The position numbers were made by a program, and so were the translations under genes. Below are positions 8,881 to 15,997 of a stretch of DNA of 64,000 nucleotides, in pieces (the first letter of the stretch is position 1; each line of letters begins with the position of its first letter). The DNA comes from HT1-32 sp040219025 (GTDB taxonomy: Bacteria; Pseudomonadota; Alphaproteobacteria; Rhodospirillales; HT1-32): NCBI GenBank assembly GCA_040219025.1, contig JAVJTE010000027.1, positions 124,001 through 188,000 of the forward strand, read 5' to 3'. The notes under the pieces are model-generated. The model was not told the DNA's origin. It saw only the letters and a program-made list of their open reading frames with translations, and made no database searches.

Positions 8881-9477
8881 ATGGACGCCCTGCTTTCGCT
8901 TATCCTGTTTGCCGCCGTCGCCACCCTGTCGCCGGGCGGGGCAACGACACTGGCCACGGCCTGTGGTATCCGGTTCGGCTATCTGCGCAGCCTGCCGCTG
9001 GTGGCAGGAATAGCCTGCGGGCTGGCGACACTGGTTGCCTCTGCATCGGTCGGGCTGGGTACTGTGCTTCTGGCTTTACCCGCCCTGTCGCTGGCGATGA
9101 AGATCACCGGATCGGTTTATCTGCTATGGCTGGCCTGGAAGATCGCCCGGTCAGGATCGCCGGACAGAGCGGCGGCTGATGATGCCGGGCCGATTGGTTT
9201 TGTCGGCGGTTATCTGCTGCTGCTGATCAACCCGAAGGCCTGGGCGATGGCATTCGGGGCGTCGGCATCCTTTGCAACCGTCGCCGAAAACCCGGTCGAC
9301 CTGGCATTGATCATGGGCAGCGTTTTTGTCGTGGCCGCCAGCCTGTCGTTGTCACTTTGGTCGGCGGGTGGTGCCTTGCTGGCCCGCATCATCCGGACCG
9401 ATTTCCAGTGGCGCATTCTGAACCTCCTGCTCGCGGTTCTGCTGGCCCTGTCAATCCTGCCGTTCTGGATCGGGTAG
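8881..9477 (+). CDS. LysE/RhtB family exporter
   Basis: 198 residues with about six hydrophobic segments. The N-terminus LFAAVATLSPGGATTLATA matches the LysE/RhtB signature (usually TPGP; here SPGG). SLAMKITGSVYLLWLAWK and LLLINPKAWAMAF are also diagnostic. Members export amino acids or similar small molecules across the inner membrane by proton antiport. The substrate cannot be read from sequence. It is preceded by about 120 bases without a gene and meets the convergent cytochrome b561 gene. Confidence 0.87.
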   Translation: MDALLSLILFAAVATLSPGGATTLATACGIRFGYLRSLPLVAGIACGLATLVASASVGLGTVLLALPALSLAMKITGSVYLLWLAWKIARSGSPDRAAADDAGPIGFVGGYLLLLINPKAWAMAFGASASFATVAENPVDLALIMGSVFVVAASLSLSLWSAGGALLARIIRTDFQWRILNLLLAVLLALSILPFWIG

Positions 9478-9481
9478 CCGC

Positions 9482-10024
9482 CTATTTGCCCGGCAGCATC
9501 CGGTTGAGCAGGCCATCCTTGCGAATGAAGTGGTGATGCAGGGCGGCACCGATATGCAGCAAGATCAGGCCGCCGATGGCGAAACCCGCCCAGCCGTGAA
9601 TCCAGAGCACGGTTTCCGACATCGCCCGGTCGGGCCCAACAAGCGCAGGCAGGGTGAACAGGCCGAAGACCGATATCTGTGCCGGATACAGGCTGGTGCC
9701 GATCCAGCCGCCGATCGGAATTGCCAGCAGCATCAGATAAAGCAGCAGATGGGTGGCGCTGGCCGCAAAACGCTGGGCCGGAGGAATGTCGATATCAAGC
9801 GGCGGCGGTTTGTGGAACAGCCGCCAGATGATCCGCAGGACCATCAGCCCGAGGATAAGGGCCCCGAACGAGCGATGCAGATCGAACAGCTGGTTCTGCA
9901 GCGGACCTGAATCGACCCGCAGCATCGCAATTCCCATCGGTATCGCGGCAATGACGCAGAGGGCAATGACCCAGTGCAGCAGCTTTGCGGTACCTGTGTA
10001 GCTTCCGGTTGCCTGGTCTTTCAT
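9482..10024 (-). CDS. Cytochrome b561 family protein
   Basis: 180 residues, four membrane helices with the histidines expected for two b hemes: KLLHWVIAL near the start, LHRSFGALILGL, SATHLLLYL, and a C-terminal HIGAALHHHFIRKDGLLNRML. This matches bacterial cytochrome b561 (YceJ/CybB type), membrane proteins that pass electrons to or from quinone or periplasmic partners. Its start overlaps the end of the upstream reductase gene by four bases, so the two are probably co-transcribed. Physiological partner unknown. Confidence 0.85.
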   Translation of the reverse strand: MKDQATGSYTGTAKLLHWVIALCVIAAIPMGIAMLRVDSGPLQNQLFDLHRSFGALILGLMVLRIIWRLFHKPPPLDIDIPPAQRFAASATHLLLYLMLLAIPIGGWIGTSLYPAQISVFGLFTLPALVGPDRAMSETVLWIHGWAGFAIGGLILLHIGAALHHHFIRKDGLLNRMLPGK

Positions 10025-10824
10025 GAGCTTTCCCTCCCGGTTCTGGTAAAGGCGCAGTCGATCAGCATATCGCCCTCCGGCAGACTATAGGATTTTACGG
10101 ACGGTCGGACAGCCTGATTCAGCGTCTCGATGACCGGCAGGGTAAGGCCGGTCGGGCCGGAGCCGATAATCATCGGGCCGACCAGAAAATGCATCCGGTC
10201 GAGTACGCCTGCGGCCAGAAATGCCGAGACGGTATGTGCGCCACCCTCAACCAGCAGGCGTGTCAGCCCGGCTGCTGCCAGCCGGGTGACGATCCGGGAA
10301 GGGGACAGGTTGCCGGTATCGTCGCCAGGCAGTGTGATGATCTCGACACCTGTGCCGGTCGTTGTCTGAGTGTCCGTTGTGCCCCGGCGCAGAACAATTC
10401 TTCGTGTACGATCATCGGTCAGACAGGTCTCGTTCAGGGTCAGCCGGCTGTTCGGATCGATGATAATCCGGGCCGGAGACGGCCCCGTCGCGTGGCGGAC
10501 GGTCAGGGCAGGATTGTCGGCCAGTGCTGTGCCGACACCAATAATGACGGCATCCATCAATGCGCGTATTCGATGGAGGTGGATCAAAGCCGAGCGACCG
10601 TTTATGTAGTGCGAATGACCGGAGGCTATCGCGATGCGACCGTCCAGAGACTGACCAAGCTGCGCCATCACAAAACTGTCAGGGCGGCTGTCACAATCGA
10701 TCAACGGGCCATACAAAGGTATGAGCGGATTATCTTCCAGGACAGAAATTCTGGTAGTAGTTCGCCGTGATGCAACTATGTCTAACCAGGGACGTTCATC
10801 GTTCCATAAGGTCGTGTTCAACAT
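10021..10824 (-). CDS. RibD C-terminal (dihydrofolate reductase-like) reductase, no deaminase domain
   Basis: 267 residues from an internal ATG; the open frame continues 24 codons upstream into the divergent gene. The core begins FVMAQLGQSLDGRIA and continues with HLHRIRALMDAVIIGVGTALADNPALTVR and LLVEGGAHTVSAFLAAG, the classic RibD reductase signature for NADPH-dependent reduction of a ribosylaminopyrimidine. The N-terminal cytidine-deaminase-like domain of bifunctional RibD is absent, as in archaeal and fungal reductases that act before deamination. The divergent neighbour is a GTP cyclohydrolase II-like protein, whose product would be the natural substrate. Likely a dedicated pathway rather than housekeeping riboflavin synthesis. 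Confidence 0.82.
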   Translation of the reverse strand: MLNTTLWNDERPWLDIVASRRTTTRISVLEDNPLIPLYGPLIDCDSRPDSFVMAQLGQSLDGRIAIASGHSHYINGRSALIHLHRIRALMDAVIIGVGTALADNPALTVRHATGPSPARIIIDPNSRLTLNETCLTDDRTRRIVLRRGTTDTQTTTGTGVEIITLPGDDTGNLSPSRIVTRLAAAGLTRLLVEGGAHTVSAFLAAGVLDRMHFLVGPMIIGSGPTGLTLPVIETLNQAVRPSVKSYSLPEGDMLIDCAFTRTGRESS

Positions 10825-10840
10825 CGTGTTAGTGCCAGAC

Positions 10841-12013
10841 GTGACATTGTTCCAGTATCCCAAACCGCATCGCGATCCGATTATCGGTCGAAGCAACGAT
10901 AATCATGATCAGCAGGAAGCGCCCTCTATTTCAACCCTTGCCGGCGACCTGTCTCGCCTGTCGGTTGAAAGATCAATAGCCGAATTACGGGCCGCCCGTC
11001 CCGTGCTGATGCATGACGGCGATGATCTCTGGCTGGTGGCATCGGCGGAAAATGCCGATGCGCAGCTGATCTCCTATTTCCGGCATCTGTCCGGGGCTGC
11101 GCTGGTGCTGAGTGCACCTCGTCTGCGCCATCTTGGCTTGCCGACGGAACAGCCTCTGGGTTTTGCCCTGTCGGACATGGATGATCGCCGGATACAGGCC
11201 TGCTGCCAGTCCGTCACGGCCAGTCTGCCGACCCGCCCTGTTGATACGCGATTGGCGGGTGGTCCTGCGATTGAACTGTTGAAGCGCGCCCAGCTGATGC
11301 CGGCTGCCCTGCTTGCCCGGGCGGAAAAGGCATCGGGGCTGACCGGTCTGATGTCCGTCGATGTTCGCGATATCAACGGTTATCACGACCGTATCGTGCA
11401 AACGCTTGCGATTGCCTCGCGGGCGCGGGTGCCGCTGATTGATTCCACGGTGACCGATTTTGTGGTTTTCCATGGTGGCGACGGTCTGAAGGATCAGGTT
11501 GCCATCGTGATTGGCGATCCCGATCCGTCGGCGCCGACGCCGGTGCGCCTGCATTCGGCCTGCCTGACCGGCGATCTGTTCGGCAGCCTGAAATGTGACT
11601 GCGGCGAACAGCTGCGTCTGGCGATCCAGCGGATTGCCGAACTTGGCGGCGGGGTGTTGCTGTATCTGGATCAGGAAGGCCGGGGTATCGGCCTGCGCAG
11701 CAAGATCCGCACATACCGGTTGCAGGAAGATGACCATGATACGGTCGATTCCGACGCGATTCTGGGATATGGCCCGGACGAGCGGAAATACGGTATTGCC
11801 GGGCGGATGCTGGCGCTGCTGGGGTTCAGCCGGATTGTCATGCTGACCAACAACCCGGACAAGATCGGGGCGATGCAGTCTGCCGGGTTGCAGATTGTCG
11901 GCACGGAATGCCTGCTCGGTACCGTCAACAGGCATAACCGGAAATATCTGGCAACCAAGGCCGCCCGCGCCGGGCACCGTCTCGAGAAGCTGCGTCTTAC
12001 CGGGTCTGATTAA
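10841..12013 (+). CDS. GTP cyclohydrolase II-like protein with degenerate RibB-type N-terminus
   Basis: The C-terminal half is a full GTP cyclohydrolase II: HSACLTGDLFGSLKCDCGEQ supplies the three zinc cysteines, DQEGRGIGLRSKIRTYRLQ the catalytic loop, and MLTNNPDKI the GTP-binding end. It would open GTP to a 2,5-diamino-6-ribosylaminopyrimidinone phosphate. The N-terminal part (VERSIAELRAARPVLMHDGDD onward) resembles a decayed DHBP synthase domain without the RENEGD motif. The start is uncertain: no ATG with a ribosome binding site exists between 10778 and 10990; GTG at 10841 is used here, and a start near 10927 would better match the divergent promoter. It faces the RibD-like reductase head to head. 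Confidence 0.8.
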   Translation: MTLFQYPKPHRDPIIGRSNDNHDQQEAPSISTLAGDLSRLSVERSIAELRAARPVLMHDGDDLWLVASAENADAQLISYFRHLSGAALVLSAPRLRHLGLPTEQPLGFALSDMDDRRIQACCQSVTASLPTRPVDTRLAGGPAIELLKRAQLMPAALLARAEKASGLTGLMSVDVRDINGYHDRIVQTLAIASRARVPLIDSTVTDFVVFHGGDGLKDQVAIVIGDPDPSAPTPVRLHSACLTGDLFGSLKCDCGEQLRLAIQRIAELGGGVLLYLDQEGRGIGLRSKIRTYRLQEDDHDTVDSDAILGYGPDERKYGIAGRMLALLGFSRIVMLTNNPDKIGAMQSAGLQIVGTECLLGTVNRHNRKYLATKAARAGHRLEKLRLTGSD

Positions 12014-12034
12014 AGGCGGTCTGTTTCAGACAGG

Positions 12035-12814
12035 TCATCCGGTCTCCGACAGGGACCGGGCCGCCATTTCAGCGATCAGCAGCTGAAACTGCGTCAGGGC
12101 ATGGGACAGCAACTTGCTGCCGATTTCCGCGGTTGCCAGATCCGGACGCCCGACCCAGCCGCCTTGGGCAAGGTCGTCGGTCTTCCAGCCCCACTGAACC
12201 GGCCCGGACGGGAACAGCAGGCTGCCCTCCCCGACGGCAGGGTTTGCGGTTGCTGACTCACGTCGTACCAGTTCAGGCCGGATAGCCAGCATCAGTGAGG
12301 TTTCCAGCCAGCCGCCATGGACATCTGCACGGGCTTCTGTGGGCGGGGCGAGTTCCGGTGGCAGGCCAACATCCAGCCAGTGCGCATTGGCGGCCAGGAT
12401 GCCGTGCTGTCGTCGTGCGTTGAGCACCGCAATATTGAGGGCCGAGATATTTCCGCCATGACCGTTCAGTAACAGCAGACGCTTAATTCCGGCGCGGGCC
12501 AGCCCGGCGGCCACAGCATCAATCTGGCTGATCAGGGTATCGGCCTCGATGGAGAGTGTCGCCTGCGATGACGCAGCGCCGGATACATGCTCGCCCGAGA
12601 CGCCAAGCCAGATGCCGGGAAGCCGGATGACAGCCTCTCCGGCAGCGGCGGCCAGACGCACAGACAGTTCATCTGCGATGATATGATCTGTGCCGAGCGG
12701 CAGATGGGGACCGTGATTTTCAAAAGCGCCAACCGGCAGCAGGGCGACCAGCCTGCCGGTCGCGGCCCGCGCGGTCAGAACATCCTGTGACAGGTTGCCA
12801 TAGTCGTCAGACAC
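12035..12814 (-). CDS. Creatininase-family amidohydrolase
   Basis: About 259 residues from a GTG; the frame stays open 33 codons further up to an ATG, but that extra part looks non-coding. ALLPVGAFENHGPHLPLGTD gives the Glu, His and Asp metal ligands, and LLLNGHGGN and HGGWLETSLML complete the family pattern. Members include creatinine amidohydrolase, MftE peptidase and ArfB, which deformylates an archaeal riboflavin/F420 pyrimidine precursor. Next to GTP cyclohydrolase II and a RibD reductase, an ArfB-like role on a pyrimidine intermediate is an attractive inference. It converges with the cyclohydrolase gene, 22 bases apart. Confidence 0.83.
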   Translation of the reverse strand: MSDDYGNLSQDVLTARAATGRLVALLPVGAFENHGPHLPLGTDHIIADELSVRLAAAAGEAVIRLPGIWLGVSGEHVSGAASSQATLSIEADTLISQIDAVAAGLARAGIKRLLLLNGHGGNISALNIAVLNARRQHGILAANAHWLDVGLPPELAPPTEARADVHGGWLETSLMLAIRPELVRRESATANPAVGEGSLLFPSGPVQWGWKTDDLAQGGWVGRPDLATAEIGSKLLSHALTQFQLLIAEMAARSLSETG

Positions 12815-12932
12815 TGATTTCAAAACTTTCTTTTCTGTCTTTGCCCGCGGATTGCGCTGCAAGGATCGGATATCGATCCCATCCCCGATACCCCATAAAC
12901 AGCCCGCAAGCAATCAGACGGGAGCGACAGTC

Positions 12933-13409
12933 ATGAGCTACAGGGTTACCGCATTATCGCCAGAGGATGCCCGGCAGTACCGGACCGGGCGACGGGATTT
13001 CTATGGCCAGCCCGGTCAGATAATGCTGTCCGACGGTGCCTTTCCCTGCCGCCACTGCCTGACCGATCTGCCGGAAGGGGCGGCGGCCCTGCTGGTCGCC
13101 CACCGGCCATTTCCGGTGGCCGCCCCTTACAGTGAGGTCGGGCCGGTCTTTATCTGCCCGGAACATTGTGAATCCTACAGCAGGGTTTCCGAGCTGCCGG
13201 AAGTGATTTTGTCCCGGCGGGTTGTCATCCGCGCCTATACCCGCGATCACAAGATGCGCTACGGACATCATGAGATGGTCGACGGCCGGCAGGCCGATGC
13301 AGCGATCAGACGCCTGCTGGCTGACCCGGACAGCGACTATCTGCATATCCGCTCGGCCCTGACCGGATGCTATCACTGCCGTATCGACCGGCTGGTGGCG
13401 GAGGGCTGA
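12933..13409 (+). CDS. DUF1203 domain-containing protein
   Basis: 158 residues starting MSYRVTALSPEDARQ after a GGAG site. FPCRHCLTDLPEGAAALLVAHRPF, the central VGPVFICPEHC and the ending LTGCYHCRIDRL fit the DUF1203 family. The CRHC, CPEHC and CYHC pairs could bind a metal, though the family is uncharacterised. It lies divergent to the creatininase gene and convergent with RidA, so no operon context helps. The longer upstream frame overlaps the creatininase promoter and is not used. Confidence 0.8.
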   Translation: MSYRVTALSPEDARQYRTGRRDFYGQPGQIMLSDGAFPCRHCLTDLPEGAAALLVAHRPFPVAAPYSEVGPVFICPEHCESYSRVSELPEVILSRRVVIRAYTRDHKMRYGHHEMVDGRQADAAIRRLLADPDSDYLHIRSALTGCYHCRIDRLVAEG

Positions 13410-13417
13410 CGCTGCGA

Positions 13418-13831
13418 TCAGGCGTCGTCGGGTATCACCGCAATGACATCGATTTCCATCACCCATTGCGGCTGGGCGAGGCCCTGGACGATCAGGCCGG
13501 TGCAGACCGGGAAAACCCCTTTCAGCCACTTGCCGACTTCACGATAGACCGGCTCGCGATAGGCGCGGTCGGTGATGAAGATGGTGATCTTGACGATATG
13601 GGAAAGCTCGCTGCCGACTTCTTCCAGCAGCTGTTTGACGTTCTTCATGGCCTGCCCGGCCTGGGCGGCGGGGTCACCGATGCCGATCGTCTCACCTTCA
13701 AACGTGGTGCCGACCTGGCCGCGCAGATAGATCGTGTTGCCGGCCTTTACTGCCTGACACAGGTCATTGTCGAGTTTCTGGTTGGAATAGGTATCGCCGG
13801 TATTGAACTTGCGATGTCTGGTATGGGGCAT
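13418..13831 (-). CDS. RidA family protein
   Basis: 137 residues beginning MPHTRHRKFNTGDTYSNQ, chosen because CGGAG sits ten bases upstream. IYLRGQVGTTFEGETIG, AAQAGQAMKNVKQLLEEVGS and IVKITIFITDRAYREPVY are the YjgF/YER057c/UK114 pattern. RidA-clade enzymes hydrolyse reactive imine/enamine intermediates; this one lacks an obvious catalytic Arg in the usual C-terminal C/GxR position (CTGLIVQGLAQPQ), so it may belong to an Rid subgroup of different function. It follows a PhyH dioxygenase gene on the same strand by about 116 bases. Confidence 0.83.
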   Translation of the reverse strand: MPHTRHRKFNTGDTYSNQKLDNDLCQAVKAGNTIYLRGQVGTTFEGETIGIGDPAAQAGQAMKNVKQLLEEVGSELSHIVKITIFITDRAYREPVYREVGKWLKGVFPVCTGLIVQGLAQPQWVMEIDVIAVIPDDA

Positions 13832-13947
13832 GTGGTTACTCCGCTGCCTGTTTCCGGAAATGTTCGTCATGTGATGGGCCGGACAGATGTCGCCGCCATC
13901 AAGGGTGCCATCAAAAGTGAAAGAGCCGTTGCGGTTGCCAGATACGG

Positions 13948-14817
13948 TCAGGAAGGACTGCCCGGATTCTGAAGTTCAAAAAAGGTAATGCTGCCGTAAT
14001 CGGCGGGTAATTCAACGGAAGTTTCCGTCAGTCGGACAACTTTTGCGGCCTCGCCCCGGAGCAGCTTGCCTTCATTGCTGTTGGCCATCGGCGAGGGCGC
14101 AAGTGACATCGCATCGGCACAGACGTAATTGACGATGAACAGGCCGCGCGGGCTGCCGGATGCATTGGCTTCAGAGGCATGCAGCAGCTTTGAATGCATC
14201 AGGCAGACATCGCCCGCCCTGCCGGTGACCGGCTGTGCAATGGCTGCCGCCGCCTCAGACGTTGCCGCATCGACCTTGCCGGTGAATTTATCATCCTGCC
14301 ACAGGCTTTTGGCACCGTTCAGATGCGATCCGGGGGCAACCAGCAGACAGCCGTTCTCTGCTGTCATGTCATCCAGCAACAGCAGGGCAGTGACCATGTC
14401 GTCATTGGTGTGCGGCGTATAGGTGAAGTCCTGATGCCAGTCGACAACGGTGCTGCCGCCCGGCTGTTTGTTGTTGACCTTTGAATGATGAAACTTGACC
14501 GACGGGCCGACCAGATCCGCCGCCATATCGACCATCGCGCTGTTGAACCCGACCTCTGCATAGATGCCGGATATCTCCTGCGGGTTGTTGACCCGCCGGA
14601 GCTGCGGCTGATCCGGCCTGTGATCCGGAGCGCAGTCAAACCGGGGTTTCGGAAAGCCGGTCTCGCCATACATGCCGGTGTGGTTCCGGCTGTCATCGAC
14701 CCAGCCCTTCAGCTCCTGCTTCAGGGCGGCCAGTTGGTCTGCTGTCACGGCGTCAGATGCCAGCAACCATCCGGTTTCCCGGAATTGCCGGATCTGTTGC
14801 TCTGTGAGAACGGTCAT
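13948..14817 (-). CDS. Phytanoyl-CoA dioxygenase (PhyH) family protein
   Basis: 289 residues. VDWHQDFTYTPHTNDD carries the HxD iron motif, with a distal His in MHSKLLHASEANASG and an Arg in GSPRGLFIVNY for 2-oxoglutarate. KFHHSKVNNKQPGG precedes the HxD as in PhyH enzymes. It should be an Fe(II)/2-oxoglutarate-dependent oxygenase in the cytoplasm, hydroxylating a small substrate that cannot be named. An ATG with GGGAGAG upstream marks the start. RidA follows on the same strand. A second, only distantly similar PhyH protein occurs at about 49 kb. Confidence 0.85.
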   Translation of the reverse strand: MTVLTEQQIRQFRETGWLLASDAVTADQLAALKQELKGWVDDSRNHTGMYGETGFPKPRFDCAPDHRPDQPQLRRVNNPQEISGIYAEVGFNSAMVDMAADLVGPSVKFHHSKVNNKQPGGSTVVDWHQDFTYTPHTNDDMVTALLLLDDMTAENGCLLVAPGSHLNGAKSLWQDDKFTGKVDAATSEAAAAIAQPVTGRAGDVCLMHSKLLHASEANASGSPRGLFIVNYVCADAMSLAPSPMANSNEGKLLRGEAAKVVRLTETSVELPADYGSITFFELQNPGSPS

Positions 14818-15087
14818 TGATCTCTCCCGTGATGTTGGTGCGGTCAGCCTGTATGTGACCCGTCAGGGTCTACACTGGTGCGGGATGCTGCATCTGTAAA
14901 ATATCATTATTCGTGTCACTGAATCGGAAAAACATATCCTGTCTGCCGGGAGAGGCCGGTGCGGCGCAGCCTGTCACGGCCAACAGATTTCTTCCGGCAT
15001 TGTCACGAATGAGACACCGGTTGAAACCCTTCTGGTCTGTCTCCAGTTGAATGATATGCTGTTATCTCTGTTTACCCGTGAGGATTC

Positions 15088-15540
15088 ATGCCGGAATTGA
15101 CGCCCGATCAGCTTCGTGTTCTGCGTGTGCTTATCGCCGAAGACGAGGTCTTTCTGCAGACGGTCATGGGCGGCGCACTGCGGGATATCGGTGTGCGCGA
15201 CATCGCCACAGCGACCAACGGGCAGGAGGCGCTGAAACAGGTTGAGCAGGCGAAACAGCCGTTTGATATCATTTTCCTCGACCTGCAGATGCCGATTATG
15301 GACGGATTTGATTTTCTGGAGACGCTGCGCGCCCGAAAGGACCGGGAAACAGCCAACATACCGGTCATCGTGCTGAGCGGGCATTCAGAACTGGCGCAGG
15401 TCCTGCGGGCGGCAAAGACCGGAATCAGCGGGTATCTTGTCAAACCCGTCTCGCGGGCAAAATTGCTGTCGGGTGTGACAACCGGCCTGTCAGGGAAGAC
15501 AGTCGACTATGAGGAACTCAGGGCCAAGTCCGGCGGTTAA
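15088..15540 (+). CDS. Single-domain response regulator (receiver)
   Basis: 150 residues. The CheY-like receiver spans most of the protein: acidic pocket IAEDE at residues 16-20, phosphoacceptor Asp65 in FLDLQMP, a Ser in VLSGHSE and Lys in YLVKPVSRAKL. No output domain follows. It starts at an ATG with GAGG just upstream and precedes the globin gene by 20 bases, converging on a large hybrid kinase gene that ends about 30 bases beyond the globin. Phosphotransfer from that kinase's Hpt domain is a reasonable inference. Confidence 0.88.
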   Translation: MPELTPDQLRVLRVLIAEDEVFLQTVMGGALRDIGVRDIATATNGQEALKQVEQAKQPFDIIFLDLQMPIMDGFDFLETLRARKDRETANIPVIVLSGHSELAQVLRAAKTGISGYLVKPVSRAKLLSGVTTGLSGKTVDYEELRAKSGG

Positions 15541-15560
15541 AGTTATCGGGGGATGCAGGG

Positions 15561-15965
15561 ATGCAGTTTGACGCGGAGCAGGCGAGACTGGTGAAGGCGT
15601 CGTTCATACGGCTGTTGCCGCGACGGAACGCGTTCAGTCAGCGACTGTATGACAATCTGTTCGAGGTGGCCCCCGGCGTCCGGGAACTGTTTCCGGACGA
15701 CATGCAGCATCAGCGCGAGAAGCTGATTGCCACCCTGACAACAGTGGTCAACAACGCCACAAGACTGGATGATATGGACCGGGCAATCTGGTCGCTGGGC
15801 CGAAATCATGTCGATTACGGCGTGAAGGATGCACATTATCAGGTGCTCCGGGATGTCCTGCTGAAGACATTGTCTGAGGAACTTGGCGACGACATGACAC
15901 CCGGTCTGGCAAAGGCCTGGGGTGATTTCTATGACGAGATTGCACGCCGGATGACCGCGGCATGA
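15561..15965 (+). CDS. Globin family protein
   Basis: 134 residues, the length of a single globin domain. Phe44 in RELFPDDM is the likely CD1 Phe, and His83 in LGRNHVDYGVKDAHY matches the proximal F8 histidine of bacterial globins and flavohemoglobin heads. The distal helix DMQHQREKLIATL has Gln near E7. No reductase domain is attached, so it may bind O2 or NO for sensing or detoxification. Twenty bases separate it from the receiver gene, implying an operon. Confidence 0.85.
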   Translation: MQFDAEQARLVKASFIRLLPRRNAFSQRLYDNLFEVAPGVRELFPDDMQHQREKLIATLTTVVNNATRLDDMDRAIWSLGRNHVDYGVKDAHYQVLRDVLLKTLSEELGDDMTPGLAKAWGDFYDEIARRMTAA

Positions 15966-15997
15966 GAACCGCGGGTTTTCAGCCAGCCGTCTGATGC

